From assembly GCA_045597205.1 (NCBI GenBank), contig JAZODT010000096.1:1-29289 (forward strand): a stretch of 29,289 nt of DNA. The letters run 5' to 3'. The stretch comes from UMGS755 sp045597205 (GTDB lineage Bacteria; Bacillota; Clostridia; UBA1381; UBA9506). The notes beneath the pieces were generated by a model, which saw nothing but the letters and a program-made list of their open reading frames with translations, did not search any database and was not told the origin of the DNA. Numbering within the stretch: position 1 is the first letter of the stretch; every line of letters begins with the position of its first letter. This document shows, piece by piece, positions 14,191-21,446 of the stretch. Made by a program: the position numbers and the translations under genes.

Positions 14191-14616
14191 TTAGTCCTCA
14201 ACAACAATTCCCATACTTCTGGCCGTACCAGCAACCATACTCATAGCTGCTTCAACGCTTGCTGCGTTTAAGTCAGGCATTTTCTGCTCAGCGATTTGGC
14301 GAACAACCTCTTTGGATACAGTTGCAACCTTGGTTTTGTTGGGAACACCGGACCCACTTTCGATCTTTGCGGCTTTTTTAAGCAGCACAGCCGCCGGCGG
14401 AGTCTTGGTGATGAACGAAAAAGATCTGTCTGCATAAACAGTGATGACAACCGGAATAATTAAACCAGCGTCTTTAGCAGTCTTTTCGTTAAATTCCTTT
14501 GTGAACTGCACGATGTTAACACCATGCTGACCCAGAGCAGGGCCTACAGGCGGAGCCGGGGTTGCTTTACCAGCCGGAATCTGCAGTTTGATGTAACCTG
14601 TGATTTTTTGAGCCAT
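14191..14616 (-). CDS. rplK: 50S ribosomal protein L11
   Basis: 141 residues from the ATG at 14616, which has AGGAGG upstream; the much longer in-frame reading has no family similarity in its extra part. Blocks: KITGYIKLQIPAGKATPAPPVGPALGQHGVNIVQFTKEFN (the proline-rich N-terminal domain, where thiostrepton acts with 23S rRNA), KTPPAAVLLKKAA, and the C-terminal rRNA-binding domain ending SMVAGTARSMGIVVED. It belongs to the GTPase-associated centre. It lies between nusG (106 nt upstream) and rplA, the conserved order. Confidence 0.98.
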   Translation of the reverse strand: MAQKITGYIKLQIPAGKATPAPPVGPALGQHGVNIVQFTKEFNEKTAKDAGLIIPVVITVYADRSFSFITKTPPAAVLLKKAAKIESGSGVPNKTKVATVSKEVVRQIAEQKMPDLNAASVEAAMSMVAGTARSMGIVVED

Positions 14617-14642
14617 TGTAAAAGTTCCTCCTCTTAAAAAGA

Positions 14643-14675
14643 TGTGGTTTTGGCGAACGCATTGCGCTCTCCCAC
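14643..14675 (-). promoter_or_regulatory. Leader element before rplK, copy of one before rplA
   Basis: On the minus strand GTGGGAGAGCGCAATGCG...CCACAT lies about 10 nt before the rplK Shine-Dalgarno. It shares GTGGGAGAGCG and the closing CCACA with the element at 14148-14176. Confidence 0.4.
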
Positions 14676-14722
14676 CCAAAGCAACGGTAAAACCGATGCA
14701 AAATAAAGCCAAAAGGCCATAT

Positions 14723-15244
14723 TTACTGTAATGCTTCAATTTGTGAAAAGTCCAGTTCAACAGGTGTTTCTCTACCGAACATAGACACAATTACACGCAC
14801 AGACTGTTTTTCTAAATTAATTTCGTCCACCGTGCCGACAAAGTCAGCCAAAGGACCTTCACAGACGCGCACACTGGAACCAACCTCAAAGTTAACAGAA
14901 ACAACTTTGCGTTCGATACCCATGGTGTGTACTTCTTCTTCCGTTAAGGGAACAGGTTTAGAACCCGGACCAACAAAACCGGTAACACCGCGGGTGTTGC
15001 GGATAACATACCAGCTGTCATCTGTCATGATCATTTTAACCATAACATAACCGGGGAACACCTTACGCTGCACAACCTTTTGTTCTTCGCCTTTGGTTTC
15101 AACAACTTCTTCCATCGGCACCTTGATATCCAGAATCAAATCTTGCAGGTTCCGGTTCTCAACGGACTTTTCAATATTTGCCTGTACTTTTTTTTCATAA
15201 CCAGAAAAGGTATGAATGACATACCATCTTGCTTCGTCAGCCAT
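14723..15244 (-). CDS. nusG: Transcription termination/antitermination protein NusG
   Basis: 173 residues, normal length. The NGN domain begins WYVIHTFSGYEKKVQANIEKSVENRNLQD and includes VFPGYVMVKMIMTDDSWYVIRNTRGVTGFVG; the C-terminal KOW domain includes VRVCEGPLADFVGTVDEINLEKQSVRVIVSMFGRETPVELDFSQIE. It binds RNA polymerase and affects pausing and Rho or ribosome coupling. No alternative in-frame start exists upstream. The only good Shine-Dalgarno, AGGAGG, is about 30 nt before the ATG, with a hairpin between, which is unusual. It lies 61 nt downstream of secE, the normal order. Confidence 0.98.
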   Translation of the reverse strand: MADEARWYVIHTFSGYEKKVQANIEKSVENRNLQDLILDIKVPMEEVVETKGEEQKVVQRKVFPGYVMVKMIMTDDSWYVIRNTRGVTGFVGPGSKPVPLTEEEVHTMGIERKVVSVNFEVGSSVRVCEGPLADFVGTVDEINLEKQSVRVIVSMFGRETPVELDFSQIEALQ

Positions 15245-15251
15245 ATCATTT

Positions 15252-15280
15252 AAGAAGCAACATTGCTTCTTTTGCCTCCT
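15252..15280 (-). promoter_or_regulatory. Hairpin-spaced ribosome binding site of nusG
   Basis: On the minus strand AGGAGG (15275-15280) is followed by a perfect AAGAAGCAA-TG-TTGCTTCTT hairpin (15252-15271) and only then, 7 nt later, the nusG ATG. If the hairpin folds, it brings the Shine-Dalgarno to a near-normal effective distance; if not, the spacing is too long for normal initiation. Confidence 0.55.
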
Positions 15281-15305
15281 TCTTTAGAGTCATCCCCGCT
15301 CTGTA

Positions 15306-15524
15306 CTACTTAAGGAGCGTACTGAATAAAAACTGAAAGCCGAAATCCAAAAGCGCTACAAATGCGCCCACCAAAATAAGGGCTGTGATAACCACACCAG
15401 TGTTGTTGCGAATCTGCTTCCAGGTGGGCCAAACAACCTTTTTTAATTCTGATTTGAGTTCGCGAAAATAACCGGCAATTGCTTTAGCCGCTCTAACGAA
15501 AATGTTGGATTTTTTCTCGCTCAT
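15306..15524 (-). CDS. secE: Preprotein translocase subunit SecE
   Basis: 72 residues from the ATG at 15524, preferred because GGAGAG lies 5 nt upstream; an ATG four codons earlier lacks this. The short bacterial SecE layout is clear: an amphipathic segment YFRELKSELKKVVWPTWKQIRNNT followed by one membrane helix (VVITALILVGAFVALLDFGFQFLF). It clamps SecY in the translocon. The 108 nt between rpmG and secE contain two possible hairpins (CTTTCTG...CAGAAAG and a GCGCC/GGCG one), perhaps processing or pausing sites, but no T-run. Confidence 0.96.
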   Translation of the reverse strand: MSEKKSNIFVRAAKAIAGYFRELKSELKKVVWPTWKQIRNNTGVVITALILVGAFVALLDFGFQFLFSTLLK

Positions 15525-15632
15525 AATACTCTCCATTCCGCCGCCATGCATCGGCGCATATTCGTCAGTCTTTCTGCCTGCATGGAAAGATGCCAGAAAG
15601 CCGACATGCAAAACAAACTGCCAAAAAGCAAT

Positions 15633-15782
15633 TTATTTTGTTTCCTTATGAGTGGTATGCTTCTTGCAGAATCTGCAATACTTGTTCATTTCCAATCTGT
15701 CAGGATCGTTTTTCTTGTTCTTCATCGTATCATAATTCCGCTGTTTGCATTCAGAACATGCCAGTGTAATCTTGGTTCTCAT
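15633..15782 (-). CDS. rpmG: 50S ribosomal protein L33
   Basis: 49 residues. Two CxxC pairs (ACSECK and YCRFCK) mark the zinc-binding form, and MRTKITLACSECKQRNYDTMKNKKN followed by MNKYCRFCKKHTTHKE is diagnostic. The ATG at 15782 has GGGAGG upstream. It is the first gene of the rpmG-secE-nusG-rplK-rplA transcript, driven by the promoter at 15857-15885. Confidence 0.97.
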   Translation of the reverse strand: MRTKITLACSECKQRNYDTMKNKKNDPDRLEMNKYCRFCKKHTTHKETK

Positions 15783-15856
15783 AGGTGTTTCCCTCCCAGT
15801 ATATATTCCTTTTTTTGCACAACAAAAAAAAGACCTTTTCAAAATAGGCACATCTA

Positions 15857-15885
15857 AATATATCACAACTTTTAGTATTAGTCAA
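15857..15885 (-). promoter_or_regulatory. Sigma-A promoter of rpmG-secE-nusG-rplK-rplA
   Basis: TTGACT (15880-15885) and TATATT (15857-15862) with 17-bp spacing, in an AT-rich region with an A/T-tract upstream of the -35 box that could act as an UP element. Confidence 0.85.
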
Positions 15886-16030
15886 GAGAAATTTTTTATT
15901 TTTTTATATTTTTTTCTCCTCTTCACATATTGTTCCTTTTTCTTCCTTATATATAATATAAAAAGCATTTTCTTTTTTGCTATTCTATGGTACAATAAAA
16001 ACGGATCAATAACACAAAGGAGATTCGTTT

Positions 16031-18205
16031 ATGTCTAAAATATTAGTCTTGGCCGAGAAACCATCCGTAGGCAAAGAACTTGCCCGGGTGCTTGGCTGTC
16101 GAAAATATGGTGAGGGATGCATCCTTGGCGACCGATATATTGTCACCTGGGCTTTGGGGCACCTGGTGACTTTGGCCGCCCCAGAGCACTACGGCAAAGA
16201 ATATAAGAGCTGGCGACTTGAAACCCTGCCCATGCTCCCCGAAAAAATGGCGTTGGAGGTTATTCCGAACACCAAAAAACAATATTCTGTTGTACGGAGC
16301 CTTTTAAATAGCGAAGAAATTTCTTCCTTAATAATTGCTACCGATGCTGGACGAGAGGGCGAACTGGTGGCACGCTGGATTATCCAGAAAGCCGGCTTTA
16401 AAAAACCCATTCAGCGTTTGTGGATTTCTTCCCAAACAGATAAAGCTATCCGTGAAGGATTTCAGAATTTAAAAGACGGCAAAGACTATGAAAACTTATA
16501 TCAATCTGCCCAGGCTCGCGCCGAAGCCGACTGGCTGGTGGGTTTAAACGTGACCCGTGCTTTAACCTGCAAATATAACGCGCAGCTTTCTGCCGGACGG
16601 GTACAAACCCCTACCCTTGCCATGATTGTAGAGCGTGAAAATGCCATCCGTAAATTTACCGCCAAAGAATATTTTAATGTTAAAGCCGATTTAGGTTCCT
16701 TTACGGTGACATATCGGGATAAAAACAATCAAACAGCCATTTACGACCGTCAAACCGCTGAAACCATTGCCACGGCCATTAAAAACAAAACCTTTACCCT
16801 TACATCCGTAACAAAAACCAACAAAAAAACACCGCCACCAGCGCTGTACGACTTAACGGAATTGCAGAGGGACGCCAACAAACAATACGGATTTTCCCCA
16901 AAGCAAACTCTTTCTGTGATGCAATCATTGTATGAACGGCACAAGGCTCTCACCTATCCCCGTACCGATTCACGGTATTTAACAGAAGACATTGTGCCCA
17001 CGTTATACGACCGTGTACGGGCCGTTTCTTTTGGAGATTTCACCTCTACCGCCGGTACGATTTTAAAAGAAAAGCGTTCTATTGCCAAAGCCTGCATTAA
17101 CAACGCAAAGGTCACTGACCACCACGCTATTATCCCTACAGAGCAGGGCGTGAATTATTTAAACTTGTCTGACGATGAAAAGAAAATTTATCGCATGGTT
17201 ATCCTGCGTTTTTTAACCTGCTTTTTCGAAGCTTATGAATATTGTTCCATTAAAGCTTCTTTAACTTGCGGTGATTATAATTTTACGGCCCAGGGTCGCG
17301 AAATTTTAAACAAGGGTTGGAAAAAGGTTTATGATGTAGCTGACGAAGAAGAGGAAGATGAACAAACTCTGCCATCTTTACAAAAAGGAATGACCTTCAC
17401 TTGCCAAAATGTGTTGATTAAAGCTGGTAAAACTGCGCCACCGGCACGTTATACTGAGGCCACGCTCCTTTCCGCTATGGAAAACCCCGGTGCCTTTATC
17501 GAAGATAAGAAAATGCGCGAATTTATTGGCAGTGGCTTAGGCACACCTGCCACTCGTGCTGATATTATCGAAAAATTGTTTTCTTCTTTCTACATTGAAA
17601 AGTCCGGCAAAAGCATTGTGCCCACGTCTAAGGGGTTGCAACTGATTAATCTGGTGCCCGATGACTTGAAAGAGCCACTGCTCACGGCCAAATGGGAACA
17701 AGCCTTAGAAGCCATTAGTAAAGGGAACGCAGCCAAAAAAGAATTCATTAAAGAAATTCGGGGTTACACCCAAGCGTTAGTAAAAACTGTCGTGACAGAA
17801 GATAAAAAGTTTAACCACGATAACCTGACCACTACCCCTTGCCCTGTTTGCGGCAAAATGCTCCTTTCCGTTAATGGTAAAAAGGGCAAAATGTTGGTCT
17901 GTCAGGACAGAGATTGCAGTTACCGCCAAAATATCAGCTTAAAGACCAGCGTCCGTTGCCCCAACTGTCACAAAACTTTGGAACTTTTTGGCGAGGGGGA
18001 TAGCCGGATTTATATTTGTCCCTGCGGCTATCGAGAAAAACTAACCGCTTACCAAAAGCGTCGGGAAAATGACGGTAGCGGCGCTTCAAAACATTATGTG
18101 CAGAACTATTTAAAAAATCAACAAAAGCAAGAACCAAAAGAAGAAAAAACAGCAATGCAGTTAGCTTTTGAAAAGGCCATGGCCGAAAAAAATAAAAAGA
18201 AATAA
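16031..18205 (+). CDS. topB: DNA topoisomerase III
   Basis: 724 residues with AAAGGAG before the ATG. The TOPRIM domain has LAEKPSVGKELA at the N-terminus and the metal-binding ATDAGREGELVARWI near residue 105. LSAGRVQTPTLAMIVERE and TYPRTDSRYL (catalytic tyrosine near residue 308) are type IA topoisomerase motifs. The C-terminus carries zinc-ribbon cysteine pairs from about residue 603 (CPVCGK, a later C-x4-C, then CPNC and CPCG) and ends in a Lys-rich tail. It relaxes or decatenates DNA through single-strand passage. TopB-type enzymes also occur on conjugative elements, but base composition and neighbours here give no sign of transfer. A TACAAT at 15991 could be its -10 box, although no good -35 box is seen. 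Confidence 0.96.
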   Translation: MSKILVLAEKPSVGKELARVLGCRKYGEGCILGDRYIVTWALGHLVTLAAPEHYGKEYKSWRLETLPMLPEKMALEVIPNTKKQYSVVRSLLNSEEISSLIIATDAGREGELVARWIIQKAGFKKPIQRLWISSQTDKAIREGFQNLKDGKDYENLYQSAQARAEADWLVGLNVTRALTCKYNAQLSAGRVQTPTLAMIVERENAIRKFTAKEYFNVKADLGSFTVTYRDKNNQTAIYDRQTAETIATAIKNKTFTLTSVTKTNKKTPPPALYDLTELQRDANKQYGFSPKQTLSVMQSLYERHKALTYPRTDSRYLTEDIVPTLYDRVRAVSFGDFTSTAGTILKEKRSIAKACINNAKVTDHHAIIPTEQGVNYLNLSDDEKKIYRMVILRFLTCFFEAYEYCSIKASLTCGDYNFTAQGREILNKGWKKVYDVADEEEEDEQTLPSLQKGMTFTCQNVLIKAGKTAPPARYTEATLLSAMENPGAFIEDKKMREFIGSGLGTPATRADIIEKLFSSFYIEKSGKSIVPTSKGLQLINLVPDDLKEPLLTAKWEQALEAISKGNAAKKEFIKEIRGYTQALVKTVVTEDKKFNHDNLTTTPCPVCGKMLLSVNGKKGKMLVCQDRDCSYRQNISLKTSVRCPNCHKTLELFGEGDSRIYICPCGYREKLTAYQKRRENDGSGASKHYVQNYLKNQQKQEPKEEKTAMQLAFEKAMAEKNKKK

Positions 18206-18229
18206 ACCTTTTATATTTCTAAAAAATGA

Positions 18230-18258
18230 TTGCATTTTTTTAGGATATGAGTTACAAT
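18230..18258 (+). promoter_or_regulatory. Sigma-A promoter of mgtE
   Basis: TTGCAT (18230-18235) and TACAAT (18253-18258) with 17-bp spacing. An AT-only 8-bp hairpin with T-run (AAAAAATG-ATTG-CATTTTTT, about 18221-18240) overlaps the -35 box and may be a weak topB terminator. Start expected near 18265, giving a leader of about 140 nt. Confidence 0.7.
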
Positions 18259-18292
18259 AATATAATAGGTAAAAACTAAATTGATAAACAGG

Positions 18293-18399
18293 AGGCGAAT
18301 CGAATGGATACAGTTCCCGGGCGATGGACTGAACAATTACATAATAACCAGGGGAATCGTATCTTTTTCGCCTAATTTATATGTTCCCCGGAAAGGAAC
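18293..18399 (+). promoter_or_regulatory. mgtE leader with alternative helices
   Basis: Three helices can be drawn. A: AGGCGAA (18293-18299) with TTCGCCT (18367-18373), covering the uORF Shine-Dalgarno. B: GGGGAA (18351-18356) with TTCCCC (18384-18389). C: GTTCC (18383-18387) with GGAAC (18395-18399), covering the mgtE Shine-Dalgarno. A and B cross each other, and B and C share bases, so the leader looks like a switch. GTTCC at 18313-18317 gives a further alternative partner. It does not resemble the M-box magnesium riboswitch. Pairing was judged by eye, without energy calculation. Confidence 0.4.
18304..18375 (+). CDS. Candidate 23-aa leader peptide upstream of mgtE
   Basis: ATG at 18304 with a perfect AGGAGG 8 nt upstream (18290-18295) encodes MDTVPGRWTEQLHNNQGNRI followed by FFA and stop. 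The binding site is better than that of mgtE itself, so translation is likely if the region is transcribed. The frame spans one arm of each of two competing helices in the mgtE leader, ending 27 nt before the mgtE start. Known leader peptides of magnesium transporters (MgtL in Salmonella) are Pro- and acid-rich; this one has only a single Pro and two acidic residues, so any analogy is one of position, not sequence. No homologue is recognised. Confidence 0.5.
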   Translation: MDTVPGRWTEQLHNNQGNRIFFA

Positions 18400-18402
18400 G
18401 CT

Positions 18403-19767
18403 ATGGATGAAACAAAAGTAGAGGAAACTCTACACGATACTGTAGAGCATTTTCTCAAAGGCAATCGGTATGCAGACATTCGGGCTCTGCTGCTGGATAT
18501 GAACTATGTGGACATAGAAAATCTTTTGGCTGACTTTTCAGCTGATGAAAGCCTGCGTATTTTCCGCATGCTGCCCAAGGAAACAGCCGCCGAGGTTTTT
18601 ACAGAGATGGATAGTGATATGCAGCAGTATATCATCGAATCTATCACCGATTCTGAAGTGGTTCGCATTATGGACGAACTATATATGGACGATACGGTAG
18701 ATTTTATTGAAGAAATGCCGGCCAATGTGGTGAAACGTGTGCTTAAAAACACCGATGAAGCCACCCGCAAAATTATTAATCAGCTACTGCAATATCCCGA
18801 TGATAGTGCCGGCAGTCTGATGACCACCGAATTTGTAGATTTGAAAAAGGAAATGACGGTTCGAGAGGCCTTAGAGCACATTCGCAAAAACGGCGTGGAC
18901 AAAGAAACTATTAACAACTGTTATGTGGTCAATCCCCAGCGAAAGCTGGAAGGAACGGTATCGATCCGCACCCTGATTTTAAGTCACCCGGATGCCACCA
19001 TGGAAGAATTGATGGATACCAACATTAAATATATTTACACCTTAGATGACCAGGAGCGGTCTGCTTACCTTTTCCGGAAATATGACCTTTTATCTATGCC
19101 GGTGGTCGATCGGGAACAGCGGCTTGTAGGCATTATCACCATTGATGACATTGTGGACGTTATTGAGCAGGAAAACACCGAAGACTTTCACAAAATGGCC
19201 GCTATGACGCCCTCTGAGGTGCCCTATCTTAAAACCGGCGTATTTACCCTTGCTAAAAACCGCGTTATGTGGCTTTTGGTGCTAATGATTTCGGCTACGT
19301 TCACAGGTTTTATTATTCGAAGCTTTGAGGGAACGCTTAGTCAGGTCGCTGCCTTAACGGCTTATATGCCCATGTTGATGGGCACAGCCGGTAATGCCGG
19401 TGCGCAGTCTTCCACCATGATTATTCGAAGTCTTGCCTTAAATGAACTTGATTTTTCTGATATTTTAAAGGTTATGTGGAAAGAGCTTCGGGTGGGTGCC
19501 ACCACTGCCTTTTTGCTGGCTGTTGTCAACTTTGCCCGTATTATGATTTTTGACAATGTGACCGTTCCCATTGCCCTTGCTGTTTGTTTGAGTTTATTCT
19601 GCATTGTTTGTCTTGCCAAAGTGATTGGCGGCATGTTGCCGGTTTTAGCAGAGAAACTACACGTTGATCCGGTGCTCATGGCAAGCCCCATTATCACCAC
19701 AATTTTAGATGCTTTGTCTTTATTCATTTATTTCCAGTTTGCCACAAGCATTTTGGGAATTGCCTAA
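18403..19767 (+). CDS. mgtE: Magnesium transporter MgtE
   Basis: 454 residues, full length. The N-terminal superhelical MgtE_N domain (about 1-130, rich in acidic residues) is followed by two CBS domains (about 135-255; DDSAGSLMTTEFVDL, then LLSMPVVDREQRLVGIITIDDIVDVI). A plug helix and five membrane helices follow (about 280-454). The pore region has MLMGTAGNAGAQSSTMIIRSLAL and DPVLMASPIITTILDALSLFIYF, which match the conserved GGN-like and pore-aspartate segments. In known MgtE the cytosolic domains sense Mg2+ and close the channel at high levels. Start with AAAGGA 5 nt upstream. Its own promoter and a leader with an uORF suggest additional mRNA-level control. Confidence 0.96.
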   Translation: MDETKVEETLHDTVEHFLKGNRYADIRALLLDMNYVDIENLLADFSADESLRIFRMLPKETAAEVFTEMDSDMQQYIIESITDSEVVRIMDELYMDDTVDFIEEMPANVVKRVLKNTDEATRKIINQLLQYPDDSAGSLMTTEFVDLKKEMTVREALEHIRKNGVDKETINNCYVVNPQRKLEGTVSIRTLILSHPDATMEELMDTNIKYIYTLDDQERSAYLFRKYDLLSMPVVDREQRLVGIITIDDIVDVIEQENTEDFHKMAAMTPSEVPYLKTGVFTLAKNRVMWLLVLMISATFTGFIIRSFEGTLSQVAALTAYMPMLMGTAGNAGAQSSTMIIRSLALNELDFSDILKVMWKELRVGATTAFLLAVVNFARIMIFDNVTVPIALAVCLSLFCIVCLAKVIGGMLPVLAEKLHVDPVLMASPIITTILDALSLFIYFQFATSILGIA

Positions 19768-19816
19768 CAGACAAGAGGATATACTATAATAAAAAACCGG
19801 CAAAAGGAGAAAAACA

Positions 19817-20512
19817 ATGCCTTATTTTTATTATGATTCATATTATTTAATTTTGGTGTTACCAGCCCTTTTAATTGCCACCTTTGCGCAATTTAAAGTG
19901 CAGAGTACCTTTAAAAAATACGCTTCGGTTATGAGCCGCCGGGGTAAAACTGCTGCCCAAATCGTTCGTCATATTTTAAACGAAAACGGGCTTCATGCCG
20001 TAACCATCGAACGAGTCAGCGGCAACCTAACCGATCATTATGACCCACGGACAAATGTTATCCGTCTGTCCGATTCGGTGCACGACAGCACTTCGGTTGC
20101 TTCTATCGGGGTTGCCGCACACGAAGCTGGTCATGCTGTGCAGCACGCCACAGGCTATGTGCCCATTAAAATGCGAAATGCTGTGCTGCCTGTGGCAAAC
20201 ATTGGTTCTACCCTTGCCTTTCCTTTGGTGCTGTTAGGCATTATTATGAGCATAGAGCCTTTGATTTCTGCAGGCATTATCTTGTTTTCGGCATTGGTTT
20301 TATTCCAACTGATTACCCTGCCGGTAGAATTTAATGCCAGTCGCCGTGCCATTAAAACCTTGAATGCTAATTATATTTTAGATGAAGAAGAGCTATCTGC
20401 TGCTAAAAAAGTGTTATCCGCCGCAGCATTGACTTACGTTGCCGCTGCGCTCGTTTCTGCCATGCAGTTGCTTCGCTTAGTGTTGCTTTCTAATAACCGG
20501 AGAAGACGTTAA
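19817..20512 (+). CDS. YugP-type membrane zinc metallopeptidase
   Basis: 231 residues with AAAGGAG before the ATG. HEAGHAVQHA near residue 102 is a zinc-binding HExxH-type site, preceded by DHYDPRTNVIRLSDSVHDSTSVASIGVAA, and the downstream LPVEFNASRRAI supplies the third ligand region. Membrane segments are seen at about 9-25, 125-150, 153-175 and 200-222. This layout matches the YugP / Zn_peptidase_2 family, common in Firmicutes, with unknown substrates. The end RRRR is cytosolic if the topology is as drawn. It follows mgtE by 49 nt. TATAAT occurs in the gap at about 19785, but no well-spaced -35 box was found. Confidence 0.9.
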   Translation: MPYFYYDSYYLILVLPALLIATFAQFKVQSTFKKYASVMSRRGKTAAQIVRHILNENGLHAVTIERVSGNLTDHYDPRTNVIRLSDSVHDSTSVASIGVAAHEAGHAVQHATGYVPIKMRNAVLPVANIGSTLAFPLVLLGIIMSIEPLISAGIILFSALVLFQLITLPVEFNASRRAIKTLNANYILDEEELSAAKKVLSAAALTYVAAALVSAMQLLRLVLLSNNRRRR

Positions 20513-20539
20513 TAATTCATAATTTAGGAGGAAATAAAA

Positions 20540-21274
20540 ATGAAGGCTATCGTGTTAGGTGCTGGCAAAGGCACCCGTTTGCAATCCGAGAAATTTCAAC
20601 TGCCCAAGGTACTCCGCCAGGCAAATGGTCGGGCATTAATTGATTATGTATTAGAACACATTGACTTTATTGAAAAAAAGGATACCGTTGTGGTTGTGGG
20701 CTATAAAAAAGAAGATGTGCGTGCCGCTTTATCCCCCGAATATTTATTCTCAGACCAGGATGAACAGCTAGGCACCGGTCACGCTGTAAACTGTGCCAGA
20801 GAGCATTTTGAAAATTATGATGGTGACGTTTTGGTTTTATACGGCGATATGCCTCTTTTAACCAAAGCTACATATAAAAAAATTATCGAAACCCATAATA
20901 GCACCGGCGCAGACTGCACAGTTATGACCGCTATTGTAGATGAAAACCTGCCCTATGGCCGTATTATTAAGGATGAAAATGGTCAGTTCGTTGACATTGT
21001 TGAAACCAAAGACTGCACCCCGGAGCAATTAGCTGTTAAAGAACTGAACATCGGCATTTATGTTTTTCGTTCCAAAATGTTGTTTGATAACTTAAAAGAA
21101 CTAAAAAACAACAATGCACAGGGTGAATACTATTTAACCGATGTACCAAAAATTTTAAAACAAAAGGGTGCTAAAATTACCACCTGCACTGTTTTGGATA
21201 ATTCTGAAATTTTTGGTGTTAACACCGTAGAAGATTTGCAATATTGTGAAGAAAAATTAAAAAACATGGCATAA
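20540..21274 (+). CDS. Single-domain GlmU-like sugar-phosphate nucleotidyltransferase
   Basis: 244 residues with TAGGAGG upstream. The Rossmann-type nucleotidyltransferase fold is clear: LGAGKGTRLQ...LPKVL at the N-terminus (nucleotide binding), EQLGTGHAVNCA, VLYGDMPLL (metal aspartate), YGRIIKDENGQFVDIVE, ELNIGIYVF and GEYYLTDVPKIL. These are the pattern of the uridylyltransferase half of GlmU, which makes UDP-GlcNAc. The C-terminal left-handed beta-helix acetyltransferase half, normally another 200 residues or so, is absent and not encoded downstream, where a terminator follows. It may therefore use another sugar phosphate, or GlcNAc-1-P made elsewhere. It follows the YugP gene by 27 nt. 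Confidence 0.85.
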   Translation: MKAIVLGAGKGTRLQSEKFQLPKVLRQANGRALIDYVLEHIDFIEKKDTVVVVGYKKEDVRAALSPEYLFSDQDEQLGTGHAVNCAREHFENYDGDVLVLYGDMPLLTKATYKKIIETHNSTGADCTVMTAIVDENLPYGRIIKDENGQFVDIVETKDCTPEQLAVKELNIGIYVFRSKMLFDNLKELKNNNAQGEYYLTDVPKILKQKGAKITTCTVLDNSEIFGVNTVEDLQYCEEKLKNMA

Positions 21275-21293
21275 TAAGGATGTTTTATGCTAC

Positions 21294-21344
21294 GAAAAGC
21301 AAAGGCTGTTACATTTACAACGGCCTTTGCTTTTCATTCTTTTT
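21294..21344 (+). terminator. Terminator after the GlmU-like gene
   Basis: A 17-bp stem (21294-21310 with 21319-21335, one G-U pair) with an 8-nt loop, followed by ATTCTTTTT; 19 nt after the stop codon. Confidence 0.9.
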
Positions 21345-21382
21345 GTAAAAATGTACGTTTTGTAAACAAAGTGCCTTTTGTT

Positions 21383-21411
21383 TTGACAACGGCCCATTTT
21401 TCTTTTATAAT
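21383..21411 (+). promoter_or_regulatory. Consensus sigma-A promoter
   Basis: TTGACA (21383-21388) and TATAAT (21406-21411), both perfect, with a 17-bp spacer; it drives the unknown 217-aa gene and possibly the ABC exporter after it. Confidence 0.92.
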
Positions 21412-21446
21412 AAAAAATAAAATCTGAATACATAGGAGGGCCTCTA

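Noticed and set aside
15745..16038. A 97-codon plus-strand frame full of Phe and Leu in front of topB
   Set aside because: It overlaps the start of rpmG and its promoter on the other strand, has no Shine-Dalgarno, and its composition simply reflects T-rich spacer DNA.
18265..18402. M-box (ykoK) magnesium riboswitch before mgtE
   Set aside because: The leader is shorter and the conserved M-box sequence blocks are not recognisable.
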